NCBI RefSeq assembly: GCF_014217625.1
Contig: NZ_CP043641.1
Coordinates: 2,046,001 to 2,110,000 of the forward strand
DNA: 64,000 nt
Source: Leifsonia shinshuensis
Lineage (GTDB): Bacteria; Actinomycetota; Actinomycetes; Actinomycetales; Microbacteriaceae
Reading direction: 5' to 3'
Every line of letters begins with the position of its first letter. Position 1 is the stretch's first letter. The translations under genes were made by a program, and so were the position numbers. This document shows, one piece after another, positions 1-8,008 of this stretch. The notes beneath the pieces are model-generated. The model worked only from the letters and a program-made list of their open reading frames with translations. It had not been told where the DNA came from and ran no database searches.

Positions 1-993
1 CTCGGTGGCCGGGTCGTGCGGGTCGCCGACGACGATGTTCTTCGCGCGGGCGGCGTAGCGCTCGCAGAACTCGTCGTAGATCGCACGCTCGACGAGGATG
101 CGGGACCCGGCGGTGCAGCGCTCGCCGTTCAGCGAGAAGACGCCGAACAGGGTCGAGTCGATCGCGGCGTCGAGGTCGGCGTCGGCAAACACGACGGCGG
201 GCGACTTGCCGCCGAGCTCCATCGAGAGGCCCTTCAGGAAGGGGGCGGCGTTGGCGAAGATCAGCTGGCCGGTGCGGCTCTCGCCGGTGAACGAGATGAG
301 CGGTACGTCCGGGTGCTTGACCAGCGCGTCGCCGGCCTCCTCGCCCAGGCCGTTGACCAGGTTGAAGACGCCGTCGGGCACGCCGGCCTCGCGGAAGATC
401 TCCGCCCACAGGGAGGCCGACAGCGGCGTGAACTCGGCCGGCTTGAGCACCACCGTGTTGCCGGTCGCCAGCGCCGGGGCGAGCTTCCAGCTCTCGAGCA
501 TGAACGGCGTGTTCCACGGCGTGATCAGGCCCGCGACGCCGATCGGCTTGCGGTTGACGTAGTTGAGCTGGCTGCCCGGCACCTTGTAGGCGTCGTCGGC
601 CTGCGCCACGATCAGGTCGGTGAAGAACCGGAAGTTCTCCGCGGCCCGGCGGGCCTGGCCGAGCGCCTGCGTGATCGGGAGGCCGGTGTCGAAGGTCTCG
701 AGCTCGGCGAGCCGGGCGTCCTGCGCCTCCACGGCGTCGGCGATGCGGTTCAACACCCGGGCGCGCTCGCGCGGCTTCATCCGCGGCCAGGGACCTTCCT
801 TGAACGCGCGGGTCGCAGCGGCGACGGCGAGGTCGATGTCCTCCTTCTGGCCGGCGGCGGCCTGCACGTAGGTCTGGTTCGACACCGGGTCGAGCACGTC
901 GAAGGTCGCGCCCGAGACACTGTCGACGAACGTCCCGTCGATGAAGTGCTGGATGGTGGTGGGGAGGTTCTCGGGAACGTAGTGCTGCGCCAT
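1..993 (-). CDS. hpaE: 5-carboxymethyl-2-hydroxymuconate semialdehyde dehydrogenase (partial, C-terminus outside window)
   Basis: NAD-dependent aldehyde dehydrogenase that oxidises the semialdehyde formed by ring cleavage of homoprotocatechuate. The first 331 residues are visible and the 3' end runs off the left edge. Starting at the ATG at 993 (MAQHYVPENL), catalytic residues are Asn161 in TPWNTP, Glu259 in SMELGGKSP and Cys293 in NGERCTAGS, all of which match the HpaE/betaine-ALDH superfamily. It is the last visible gene of a minus-strand set (hpaH, hpaI, FAH-RraA, gntR, hpaE), 31 bp after the GntR stop, so it is very likely cotranscribed. The specific HpaE assignment rests on similarity plus the neighbouring hpaG/H/I-type genes; by sequence alone it could be another aromatic or aliphatic semialdehyde dehydrogenase. 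The ring-cleaving dioxygenase (hpaD) is expected beyond the left edge. Confidence 0.85.
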   Translation of the reverse strand, partial: MAQHYVPENLPTTIQHFIDGTFVDSVSGATFDVLDPVSNQTYVQAAAGQKEDIDLAVAAATRAFKEGPWPRMKPRERARVLNRIADAVEAQDARLAELETFDTGLPITQALGQARRAAENFRFFTDLIVAQADDAYKVPGSQLNYVNRKPIGVAGLITPWNTPFMLESWKLAPALATGNTVVLKPAEFTPLSASLWAEIFREAGVPDGVFNLVNGLGEEAGDALVKHPDVPLISFTGESRTGQLIFANAAPFLKGLSMELGGKSPAVVFADADLDAAIDSTLFGVFSLNGERCTAGSRILVERAIYDEFCERYAARAKNIVVGDPHDPATE

Positions 994-1024
994 GCGCGGC
1001 CTCCTGTTTCTCTGGAGTGAGTGG

Positions 1025-1741
1025 TCAGTGGTGGGCGTGCTCGTCCTGATACGCGTGACTGCGCTGATAAGCGTGGAAGGCGTCCAGGGTGGCGAGCCGA
1101 TGCCGGCGGGCGGCGAGCTCGATCTCGAGCGGCTCGGCGCCCGACTCGATGAGGGACACGATGTGCTCGTGCTCGGCGACCGACTCGCGGGCGCGGCCGG
1201 GAACGAAGCTGAAGACGGAGTCGCGCAGCACGGCCAGGCGGTTCCAGCCGCGGTGCACGAGGTCGAGGATGTGCGGGTTCGGGCACTCCTCGAACAGCAC
1301 GGAGTGGAACTCCAGGTTGAGCTGCGTGAAGCGGTGCGGGTCGAAGCCGTCGAGGCTCGCGATCATCGCCTCGTTGACCTGGCGCGCCCGGCGCAGGTGC
1401 TCGGCGGTGAGTCGCGGGGCGGAGAGCTGCGTGGCCGCGCCCTCCACCAGCGCGAGCGTCTCCATCGTGTACGTGTACTCGGTGGGGTGCAGGAACGCGA
1501 CCTGGGCTCCGACGTTCTTCTCGAACGTCACCAGGCCCTCGGCCTCCAGCCGGCGGATCGCCTCGCGCACCGGCACGACGCTGATGCCGAGCTCGCCCGC
1601 GATCGACCCGAGCACCAGGCGGAAGCCCGAGACGTACCGGCCGTCCTCGACCCGCTCGCGGATGAACTCGTAGGCGAGCTGCGACTTGCTCGGCGCGACC
1701 TCCTTCGCAGTCGTGTCGGCCTTCAGCGCTGTGTCAGCCAT
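1025..1741 (-). CDS. GntR family transcriptional regulator, FCD subfamily
   Basis: A 238-residue regulator with an N-terminal winged helix (about residues 15-85; SQLAYEFIRERV, then ISVVPVREAIRRLEAEGLV) and an all-helical FCD effector domain behind it with His-rich positions (FHSVLFEECPNPHI, HEHIVSLIESG) that usually bind a metal and an organic acid. I used the ATG at 1741. The reading frame stays open far upstream, but that part overlaps the FAH-RraA gene and is spurious. The start overlaps the end of the upstream FAH-RraA gene by 19 bp, so the two are translationally coupled. FCD regulators in catabolic operons are typically repressors relieved by a pathway acid. The GTATAC palindrome at 3206-3217 is the natural candidate operator, and the matching site at 10554-10565 suggests a second target. 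The effector is unknown. Confidence 0.85.
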   Translation of the reverse strand: MADTALKADTTAKEVAPSKSQLAYEFIRERVEDGRYVSGFRLVLGSIAGELGISVVPVREAIRRLEAEGLVTFEKNVGAQVAFLHPTEYTYTMETLALVEGAATQLSAPRLTAEHLRRARQVNEAMIASLDGFDPHRFTQLNLEFHSVLFEECPNPHILDLVHRGWNRLAVLRDSVFSFVPGRARESVAEHEHIVSLIESGAEPLEIELAARRHRLATLDAFHAYQRSHAYQDEHAHH

Positions 1742-3159
1742 GCGGCGTACCTCTCTTTCCAAGCGGCGTTCATCGGGAACAGGCCTTCGATGCGCTCGCC
1801 GGCCGCGACCATCTCGGCGATGAACTCCTCTTCGCGCTCCTGCTCGATCGCGTCGGCCACGACCTCCTCGACCAGGGCGGGCGGGATGACGAGCAGCCCG
1901 TCGGCGTCGCCCACGATCACGTCGCCCGGCAGCACCGTGGCTCCGCCGCAGGCGATCGCGACGTCCGCGTCCCACGGCACATGCTTGCGGCCGAGCACCG
2001 CCGGGTGCGGGCCGGAGTGGTAGGTGGGGATGTCGAGCGCTGCCACGACCGCGAGGTCGCGCACGCCGCCGTCGGTGACGATGCCGGCGGCTCCGTTGAC
2101 CTGGGCGCGCAGGGCCAGCACGTCGCCGACGGTGCCGCTGCCGCGCTCGCCCCTGGCCTCGATCACGAGCACCTCGCCGGCGCCGACGGCGTCGAACGAG
2201 CGCTTCTGGATGTTGTACCCGCCGCCGCGCCAGGCGAACAGGTCCTCGCGGTTCGGGAGGTAGCGCAGCGTCTTGGCGGTGCCGACGATACGGGCTTCCG
2301 GGCGAGTGGAGGTGAGACCGTCGATGCTCACGTTGTCGAGGCCGCGCTTGCGCAGCTGCGAGCTGAGCGTCGCGGTGGCGACGGAGGCGAGCTTGGCGCG
2401 GAGCTCGGCGGTGAGCTCGAACGCTGCCCCCGAGCTCCGCCGCCCCCACGCCTCCGACCGCTGCAGGTCGTCCACGGACGGCTTCGACCCGAAGTCGCCG
2501 AACGGCGCTGTGCCCTCGGTGATGCGTGTGACCAGGCGGCCGGAGCTCGGGGCGCCTGCGACGGTCGGCGCGTCCACCTCCACCTCGACGACGTCGCCGG
2601 GCACCGTGACCGACGAGCCGGCCGGGGTGCCGGTGAGGATGACATCCCCGGGCTCCAGGGTCATCAGCTGCGAGAGGTCGGCGACCAGCTGCCCGAACGG
2701 GAACAGCAGCCCGTCGGTGGTGTCGTCCTGCACCAGTTCGCCGTTCAGCCAGGTGCGCACGCGCAGCGCGTCGGGCTGCACGGACGCGGCGGGGATGATC
2801 GCGGGCCCCAGGGGTGTGAAGCCGTCGCCGCCCTTCGAGCGGACGTTGGAGCCGCGGTCGGCGGCACGCAGGTCGTAGAGGCCGAAGTCGTTGGCGGCCG
2901 TGACGCCGGAGACGGCCGCCCAGCCCTGCTCGGGCGTGACCCGGCGGGTGGGCCGGCCGATGATCAGGGCGACCTCGCCCTCGAAGGCGAGCAGCTCGGT
3001 GCCCGCCGGACGCTCGAGCTCGGCGCCGGTGCCGGAGATCGACGAGGCCGGCTTGAAGAAGTACGAGGGCTGAGCAGGGGTGCGACCGCGCTGCGCGGCA
3101 CGAGAGCGGTAGTTCAGGTGCACCGCGATGATCTTGCCTGGCAGGCTGATGGCGCTCAC
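1723..3159 (-). CDS. FAH-domain / RraA-domain fusion protein (HpaG-like isomerase-decarboxylase candidate)
   Basis: 478 residues in two domains. Residues about 1-220 are a fumarylacetoacetate-hydrolase fold (FEGEVALIIGRP, NDFGLYDLR, VILTGTPAGS). Residues about 245-478 are an RraA/HMG-aldolase-like fold (GTVGDVLALRAQ, GIVTDGGVRDLAVV with the G-R-D metal/substrate motif, PGDVIVGDADGLLVIP). In classical HpaG two FAH domains perform decarboxylation and isomerisation of the 5-carboxymethyl muconate product. Here the second domain is RraA, a family known for oxaloacetate decarboxylase and HMG-type aldolase activity. The position between hpaI and gntR supports the HpaG role, but division of labour between the domains is inference. 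The ATG start at 3159 is 90 bp downstream of hpaI, and the 3' end overlaps gntR by 19 bp. Confidence 0.8.
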   Translation of the reverse strand: MSAISLPGKIIAVHLNYRSRAAQRGRTPAQPSYFFKPASSISGTGAELERPAGTELLAFEGEVALIIGRPTRRVTPEQGWAAVSGVTAANDFGLYDLRAADRGSNVRSKGGDGFTPLGPAIIPAASVQPDALRVRTWLNGELVQDDTTDGLLFPFGQLVADLSQLMTLEPGDVILTGTPAGSSVTVPGDVVEVEVDAPTVAGAPSSGRLVTRITEGTAPFGDFGSKPSVDDLQRSEAWGRRSSGAAFELTAELRAKLASVATATLSSQLRKRGLDNVSIDGLTSTRPEARIVGTAKTLRYLPNREDLFAWRGGGYNIQKRSFDAVGAGEVLVIEARGERGSGTVGDVLALRAQVNGAAGIVTDGGVRDLAVVAALDIPTYHSGPHPAVLGRKHVPWDADVAIACGGATVLPGDVIVGDADGLLVIPPALVEEVVADAIEQEREEEFIAEMVAAGERIEGLFPMNAAWKERYAAWLTQR

Positions 3160-3205
3160 GCGCTGACGCTCCTCGTCTTCGGTGGATGGATTGAACGTAT
3201 TTGAG

Positions 3206-3217
3206 ATTGTATACGAT
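3206..3217. promoter_or_regulatory. GTATAC-centred palindrome, candidate GntR operator
   Basis: ATTGTATACGAT is a near-perfect 12-bp palindrome (ATnGTATACnAT) in the only sizeable gap of the hpa operon, 47 bp upstream of the FAH-RraA start. Read on the minus strand it overlaps a TACAAT that would serve as a -10 box. An 11-bp identical copy (TTGTATACGAT) occurs at 10555-10565. FCD-type GntR proteins commonly bind short AT-centred palindromes, so the adjacent gntR product is the most likely ligand. This is inference. Confidence 0.55.
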
Positions 3218-3249
3218 TTTTGAAGCCAGCGGGAAGGGGACGCGCGATT

Positions 3250-4062
3250 TCAGTATGCGGCCGGCACATCGCCCGAATAGTCGTCGCCCGTGTACGTCTT
3301 CGCCAAACTCTCAGAGGCGCGTGCGAGAAGCGTCACGTCACTGCCGACCAGCACGTAAGCAGCCCCCGCGGCGGCATACCGCCGTGCCGTCTCCGGGTCG
3401 AACGCGTTCACACCCACCGGGGTGTTCGTGACGCGTCCTGCCGCGATGACGACCTCGACCGCCGCCATCACATCCGGGTGGTTCTGCTGGCCAAGGAGGC
3501 CCATCGAGGCCGCGAGGTCTGCAGGGCCGACGAGCAGGGCGTCCACGCCGTCGACGGCCGCGATGCTTCGCGCGGCCTTCAGCCCCTGGACGGTCTCAAT
3601 CTGCACCGTCAGCGACACCAGCTCGTGGGCGCGCGCCAGATAGTCCGGGATGCGGCTCCACCGCGACGACCGCGCCAGTGCGCTGCCCACCCCGCGGATC
3701 CCGAGCGGCGGATACCGCACCGCCCGCACCATCTCCTCGGCCTCCAGCACACTGGACATCATCGGCACGAGCACGTTCTGCGCTCCCAGATCGAGGAGCT
3801 GCTTGAGGATCACCGCGTCCCCGATCGGCGCCCGCACCACCGGCACGACCGGATAGGCGGCCGCCGCCTGGAGCTGCGCCAGGATCGACTCCAGCCCGAC
3901 AGGGGAGTGCTCGCCGTCGATCAGAAGGATGTCGAGCCCGCTGCCCGCGCAGATCTCCGCGACGAGCGGGCTGCCCGCGCACGACCACATCCCGTACAGG
4001 GTGCGGTCGGCCGAGCGGAGGCGGCCGGCGAAGGTCGGGGTGGCGTCTAGACGAATCGGCAT
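3250..4062 (-). CDS. hpaI: HpcH/HpaI family class II aldolase (4-hydroxy-2-oxoheptanedioate aldolase)
   Basis: 270-residue TIM-barrel metal-dependent aldolase that splits 4-hydroxy-2-oxo-heptane-1,7-dioate into pyruvate and succinic semialdehyde. Family residues are present: His52 in DGEHSP, Arg77 in VVRAPIGD, Glu156 in VQIETVQG and Asp182 in VGPADLAASMG. The glycine-rich RGVGSALARSSRW loop is also typical. It starts at the ATG at 4062, overlapping the end of hpaH by 16 bp, which supports coupled translation. The order hpaH-hpaI-FAH-gntR-hpaE covers the last steps of homoprotocatechuate degradation. A related 2-keto-3-deoxysugar aldolase cannot be excluded by sequence alone, but the context favours HpaI. 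Confidence 0.85.
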   Translation of the reverse strand: MPIRLDATPTFAGRLRSADRTLYGMWSCAGSPLVAEICAGSGLDILLIDGEHSPVGLESILAQLQAAAAYPVVPVVRAPIGDAVILKQLLDLGAQNVLVPMMSSVLEAEEMVRAVRYPPLGIRGVGSALARSSRWSRIPDYLARAHELVSLTVQIETVQGLKAARSIAAVDGVDALLVGPADLAASMGLLGQQNHPDVMAAVEVVIAAGRVTNTPVGVNAFDPETARRYAAAGAAYVLVGSDVTLLARASESLAKTYTGDDYSGDVPAAY

Positions 4063-4832
4063 GTCACGGCTCCCAGGGTCCCGTAGTCGGCGTGGATGGT
4101 GTCGCCGCGCTCCACCCAGAGCGGGCGGGTGAACGAGCCGGCGAGGACGATGTCCCCGGCCTCCAGGCGTGTCCCGTGCTGCGCGAGCTTGTTCGCGAGC
4201 CAGGCGACGCCGGCGGCGGGATGGTCGAGCACCGCGGCGGCGACGCCGGACTCCTCGATGGTCTCGTTGCGGTACAGCAGCGCGGACACCCAGCGCAGGT
4301 CGACGGCATCTACCGCGACCGGCCGGCCGCCGACGACCATGCCGCCCATCGCGGCGTTGTCGGAGATGGTGTCGACGATCGTCCTGCCGTGCAGTTCGAT
4401 GCGCGAGCTCAGGATCTCCAGGGCGGGCACGACGTACCGGGTCGCGTCGAGCACGTCGAACAGCGTGACGTCCGGCCCCTCCAACGGCTCAGCGAGAACG
4501 AAGGCCAGCTCCACCTCGATCCGCACATTCGAGTACCGGTCGAACGGGATGACCGCCCCGGTCTCGTGGACCATGTCCGCGAAGATCGCGCCGTAGTCGG
4601 GCTCGGTGATCCCCGTCGCCTGCTGCATCACCTTCGAGGTCAGCCCGATCTTGCGGCCGACCAGCCGACGCCCGGCCGCGAGCCCGCGCTCGACCCAGAC
4701 GCGCTGCACGGCGTAGGCGTCGTCCACCGTCATGCCGGGATGGCGGGCCGTCAGCAGCGGGACCGTCGTGCGCCCGCGCTCGGCGTCGGCGAGCTCGTCC
4801 GCGATCGCGCGGTGGATGGAGGTGTTCAACAC
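4047..4832 (-). CDS. hpaH: 2-oxo-hept-4-ene-1,7-dioate hydratase (2-keto-4-pentenoate hydratase family)
   Basis: 261 residues of the FAH-superfamily hydratase type (GRKIGLTSKVMQQ, TEPDYGAIFADM, RIEVELAFVLAEPL, DNAAMGGMVVGGRP). It adds water to the oxo-heptenedioate made by HpaG and supplies the substrate of the adjacent aldolase HpaI. The start is the GTG at 4832, preceded by GAGGAG with a 6-nt gap; the TTG one codon later is possible. It is the first gene of the minus-strand hpa set. The roughly 200-bp gap upstream separates it from the divergent SDR gene and presumably contains the operon promoter, although I see no clear operator there. Hydratases of other meta pathways (MhpD, DmpE) are close relatives; the neighbours decide for HpaH. 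Confidence 0.83.
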   Translation of the reverse strand: MLNTSIHRAIADELADAERGRTTVPLLTARHPGMTVDDAYAVQRVWVERGLAAGRRLVGRKIGLTSKVMQQATGITEPDYGAIFADMVHETGAVIPFDRYSNVRIEVELAFVLAEPLEGPDVTLFDVLDATRYVVPALEILSSRIELHGRTIVDTISDNAAMGGMVVGGRPVAVDAVDLRWVSALLYRNETIEESGVAAAVLDHPAAGVAWLANKLAQHGTRLEAGDIVLAGSFTRPLWVERGDTIHADYGTLGAVTCRFV

Positions 4833-5032
4833 AGCAGTCTCCTCAGGTCGATCTGCCCGATCCTGCAAGCATAGGTTTCGGCATCCCCCGCAGATTGCCG
4901 GAGAGCGAACGACGGTAGTGCGAGAGCGCACGGTTCGACTCGAGTGGTTACGTGACGCGCACCTGGTGCGGGATTCTCGGACGTGAGAGGCCAACGACCG
5001 GTGTCTCGGGGGTCAGGACCGTGAGGAGAAAC

Positions 5033-5812
5033 GTGAACAAGCACGTCGTCGTCGTCTCGGGTGGGGGCACCGGCATCGGCGCCGCCACCGCGCGACGATT
5101 CGCACAGGACGGAGCCGATGTCGTGCTGCTGGGACGGCGCCGTGAGCCGTTGGAGACCGTCGCGGCCGAGATCGGCGCCCTTGCGATCCCCTGCGACACG
5201 AGCGATCGTGCGCAGACGGAAGAGACGATAAGCCGAGTGGTCGAGCGCTACGGGCGCCTGGATACGGTCATCGCGAATGCCGGCGGGCACGGCGTCGGCA
5301 CTGTGGCGGAGACCGACGACAACCAGTGGGAGTTGTCGTTCCGGACGAACGTCTCGACCGCGTTCGTCCTCGCCCGCGCCGCGCTGCCCGAACTCGTCGA
5401 ATCCCGAGGCAGCATCGTCGTCGTATCCTCCCTCGCCGGGTTGTTCGCCGGGCCCGGCGTCGCCGGGTACACCGTCGGCAAGCATGCGCTGCTGGGACTG
5501 ACTCGCAGCCTCGCTCGCGACTACGGCCGACGAGGAGTTCGGGTCAATGCGGTCTGTCCAGGCTGGGTTCGGACACCGATGGCGGACGAGGAGATGGATG
5601 TGTTCGCGTCGGAGGCGGGACTTCCCGGTCGCGAGGAGGGCTACGCCGTCGTGACGCGCGACGTTCCGCTGGGGCGACCCGCGGCACCGGAGGAGATCGC
5701 CTCCGCGATCCGCTTCCTCGCCTCCCCCGACGCCGGCTACATCACCGGCTCCACACTCGTGGTCGACGGTGGGGCCCACATAGTCGATCTGCCCACCGTC
5801 TCGATGTCCTGA
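5033..5812 (+). CDS. SDR family NAD(P)-dependent oxidoreductase
   Basis: 259-residue classical short-chain dehydrogenase. Visible motifs are the cofactor loop GGGTGIG, NAG of the central strand (VIANAGGHG), the catalytic Ser in VVSSLAGLF, the YxxxK in YTVGKHALLG, and the terminal GSTLVVDGG. I chose the GTG at 5033 because AGGAG lies 5 nt upstream and the protein then begins directly with the first beta strand (VNKHVVVVSGG); an upstream in-frame ATG at 4952 would add a tail not seen in the family. It sits between the hpa genes and the amine oxidase, divergent from hpaH and convergent with the amine oxidase. The substrate is unknown; a hydroxyl intermediate of aromatic amine breakdown (for example a beta-hydroxylated amine or arylethanol) is a guess from position. 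Confidence 0.85.
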   Translation: MNKHVVVVSGGGTGIGAATARRFAQDGADVVLLGRRREPLETVAAEIGALAIPCDTSDRAQTEETISRVVERYGRLDTVIANAGGHGVGTVAETDDNQWELSFRTNVSTAFVLARAALPELVESRGSIVVVSSLAGLFAGPGVAGYTVGKHALLGLTRSLARDYGRRGVRVNAVCPGWVRTPMADEEMDVFASEAGLPGREEGYAVVTRDVPLGRPAAPEEIASAIRFLASPDAGYITGSTLVVDGGAHIVDLPTVSMS

Positions 5813-5841
5813 GCGTCCGCGCACGCTTCCCTGCGGGGGCC

Positions 5842-7824
5842 CTAGTGGCGGCAGGTGCAGCCGTCTCCCCCACCACAGCACGAGGAGGCCGCCGCGCCGT
5901 CGGGCAGGTCGAGCGCCGGGTTGCGGTCGAGGAAACCGTACGGCTTGAACAGGAACCCGGAGTAGTCGACCGGCATGATCGGCCAGTCCTCCGGGCGCGG
6001 GACGTGGGTCGGGCCGAAGACATGCCAGAGGACGATGTCCTCGTCCTCCAGCGAGCGGTCGGCGGCGATCCACGCCGGGATGCCCGCTCCCCCCGCGTGC
6101 GCGTTCGGGTAGTCGCCCGCGGGAAAGCGCTCGGCCGCGTCGTACTGCGTGGCCCACAGGTGCTTGGTCGCGAACGTCGCGCGGGCGTACACGGACGAGT
6201 CCGGCTGTGCCATCAGCGTGGCGCTCGGCTGCGGGATCAGGTGGAACGCGGTCGGCTTGCCCACCGCGTTCGTGCGGGTCGAGCTGGTGACCTCCCAGAC
6301 CCGGGCGGTCGGCGCGTTCGCGAGTCGGCCGGATTCGGATTCGCGCGTGATCGGCGTCGTCGTCCAGGTGAACGCGTTGCCGTGGGGGTTGTCCGCACCG
6401 GTCGGGATGCCCACGACGTCCAATTCGGCGAGCGAGTTCCGCTCGCCGTCGACGGCGACGTCGAGCCGCGCGCAGAACAGGTGCTGGTGCACGGGGGCGA
6501 ACAGGCCTGGCGCGATCTCGGGCGCGTGCGGGTCGCTCACACCCGGGACACCGGCACCGGCGAACACGATTCCGGTGGCCTTCGCCTCCACCTGGATGGT
6601 GCCGTCCAGGTAGAAATACCAGAAGAATCCGTAGTCGTAGTTGCCGATCGTCGAGAAGTACGAGACCACGAGCCGGCGGGATCGCCGGACTTCGGACTTT
6701 CCGAGCAGGTCGGTGTGCTTCCAGAGCACGCCGTAGTCCTCCTCGTGCATGCACACCACCTGCGGGATGGTGACCGGATTGCCGTGATCGTCGGCCACCA
6801 CACCGTCGAAGTAGTGGATGACGCCGAGGCAATCGCAGCCGAGTGTCAGTGAGTTCGCGTTCTTGCCGAGCAGGTACTCGCCAGCATCGAAGTAGCTGAT
6901 CCAGAACCGGGTCGGCGTGGTGTCGCCGTAGGGCACCACCATCTCCGGCACGGACGCGCGGGCGAGCACCGGCCGCACATCGTCGCCGTCGCAGAAGCCG
7001 ACATCGTGCAGTACGAGACCCTCGCGCGCGTTGAAGCCGACACGGAACGACCAGTTCTCCCATTCGACCGCCTGGCCGTCCACGTGGAAGCTCGGGCCTT
7101 CCGGCTGGGTAATCTCGATGGGCTTGAGGCTCGTCCGCGCGGGACCGACCGTGGCGGCGTCGTAGTTGCCATCGAGTGCTGGAACCGGCACATCGCCCTC
7201 GTCCTCGACGCGGATGACCTCGCCGCGGGTGAGGTCGATGTGCACGATGAGGCCCTCAACAGGATGCGACCACGGCGAGTCCTCCGGCGTCGAACGCAGG
7301 AACGTGAGACTGCGGATAACGCGCCGGCCGACCTCATCGGAACGGTTGAAGAAGCCGGGGGCGAGCGGCGCGCAGAAGGCCAACTCCATCCGGTCGGCCA
7401 ATCCTCGCCTGGTCATCGCAGCCTGCCACGCGGGCGAGGCTTTGGCGATCTCCTCGGCACGCTCGTACTCTTCGAACAGGTACTGAGGCTGCCCGTAGGG
7501 CGCCTCAGCGGTGCCCAGCTCGGTGTAGGCGACCAGCTCCCTCGTGGTCACCGATACGATCGCCTCGCCGGCCATCCCGGTCGTGGTGTCAAGGATCACG
7601 AACAGGATGCGGCGTTCGATGGCATCGCCCGGCCGGAACGCGGCGACCGCTGTTTTCGACGGTTCGACCGGGAGAACGTTCGGGAACCGGGTCGACACCG
7701 TCACGAGGCCGGACTCCTCCAGCACGCGACGCCCCACGGCGATCTCACTCGCGGTGAGAGAATCGAGCGGATGGACGACGGCTTCGGGTGTCGTCGTCCT
7801 GGTGGTGTGATCATGACCGGACAT
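5842..7824 (-). CDS. copper-containing primary amine oxidase (tyramine/phenethylamine oxidase type)
   Basis: 660-residue quinoprotein that oxidatively deaminates primary amines to aldehydes with release of ammonia and hydrogen peroxide. The topaquinone tyrosine is Tyr396 in the N-Y-D motif (STIGNYDYGF). The catalytic base is Asp313 (YFDAGEYLLG). Copper ligands are His446 and His448 (PVHQHLF) and His607 (FGPTHVPRPEDW). N2/N3 domains precede the catalytic beta-sandwich as in the Arthrobacter enzymes. No signal peptide is seen. The C-terminus carries a short Cys/His-rich tail (SSCCGGGDGCTCRH). The ATG at 7824 has GAGG upstream; a GTG at 7836 is an alternative. Divergent from an APC permease and close to FeaR-like and FeaB-like genes, which supports an aromatic monoamine substrate. 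Exact substrate preference is not readable from the sequence. Confidence 0.93.
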   Translation of the reverse strand: MSGHDHTTRTTTPEAVVHPLDSLTASEIAVGRRVLEESGLVTVSTRFPNVLPVEPSKTAVAAFRPGDAIERRILFVILDTTTGMAGEAIVSVTTRELVAYTELGTAEAPYGQPQYLFEEYERAEEIAKASPAWQAAMTRRGLADRMELAFCAPLAPGFFNRSDEVGRRVIRSLTFLRSTPEDSPWSHPVEGLIVHIDLTRGEVIRVEDEGDVPVPALDGNYDAATVGPARTSLKPIEITQPEGPSFHVDGQAVEWENWSFRVGFNAREGLVLHDVGFCDGDDVRPVLARASVPEMVVPYGDTTPTRFWISYFDAGEYLLGKNANSLTLGCDCLGVIHYFDGVVADDHGNPVTIPQVVCMHEEDYGVLWKHTDLLGKSEVRRSRRLVVSYFSTIGNYDYGFFWYFYLDGTIQVEAKATGIVFAGAGVPGVSDPHAPEIAPGLFAPVHQHLFCARLDVAVDGERNSLAELDVVGIPTGADNPHGNAFTWTTTPITRESESGRLANAPTARVWEVTSSTRTNAVGKPTAFHLIPQPSATLMAQPDSSVYARATFATKHLWATQYDAAERFPAGDYPNAHAGGAGIPAWIAADRSLEDEDIVLWHVFGPTHVPRPEDWPIMPVDYSGFLFKPYGFLDRNPALDLPDGAAASSCCGGGDGCTCRH

Positions 7825-8008
7825 GGAGATCCTCACTTCAGGGTCGTCGACTCAGTATCGACCTTCCCTTCACGCTTTCCGCCTGTCGCGGCTGACCGTT
7901 CCGATTCAGACAATCTCTGTGCGTGCGAAGCCAAGCCGCTCGGCTCCTGTTGGCTGTGGGATCGAGTCAAATCGTGCACCGTTTCGCGCACCCGCCGAGG
8001 AGGACCCG

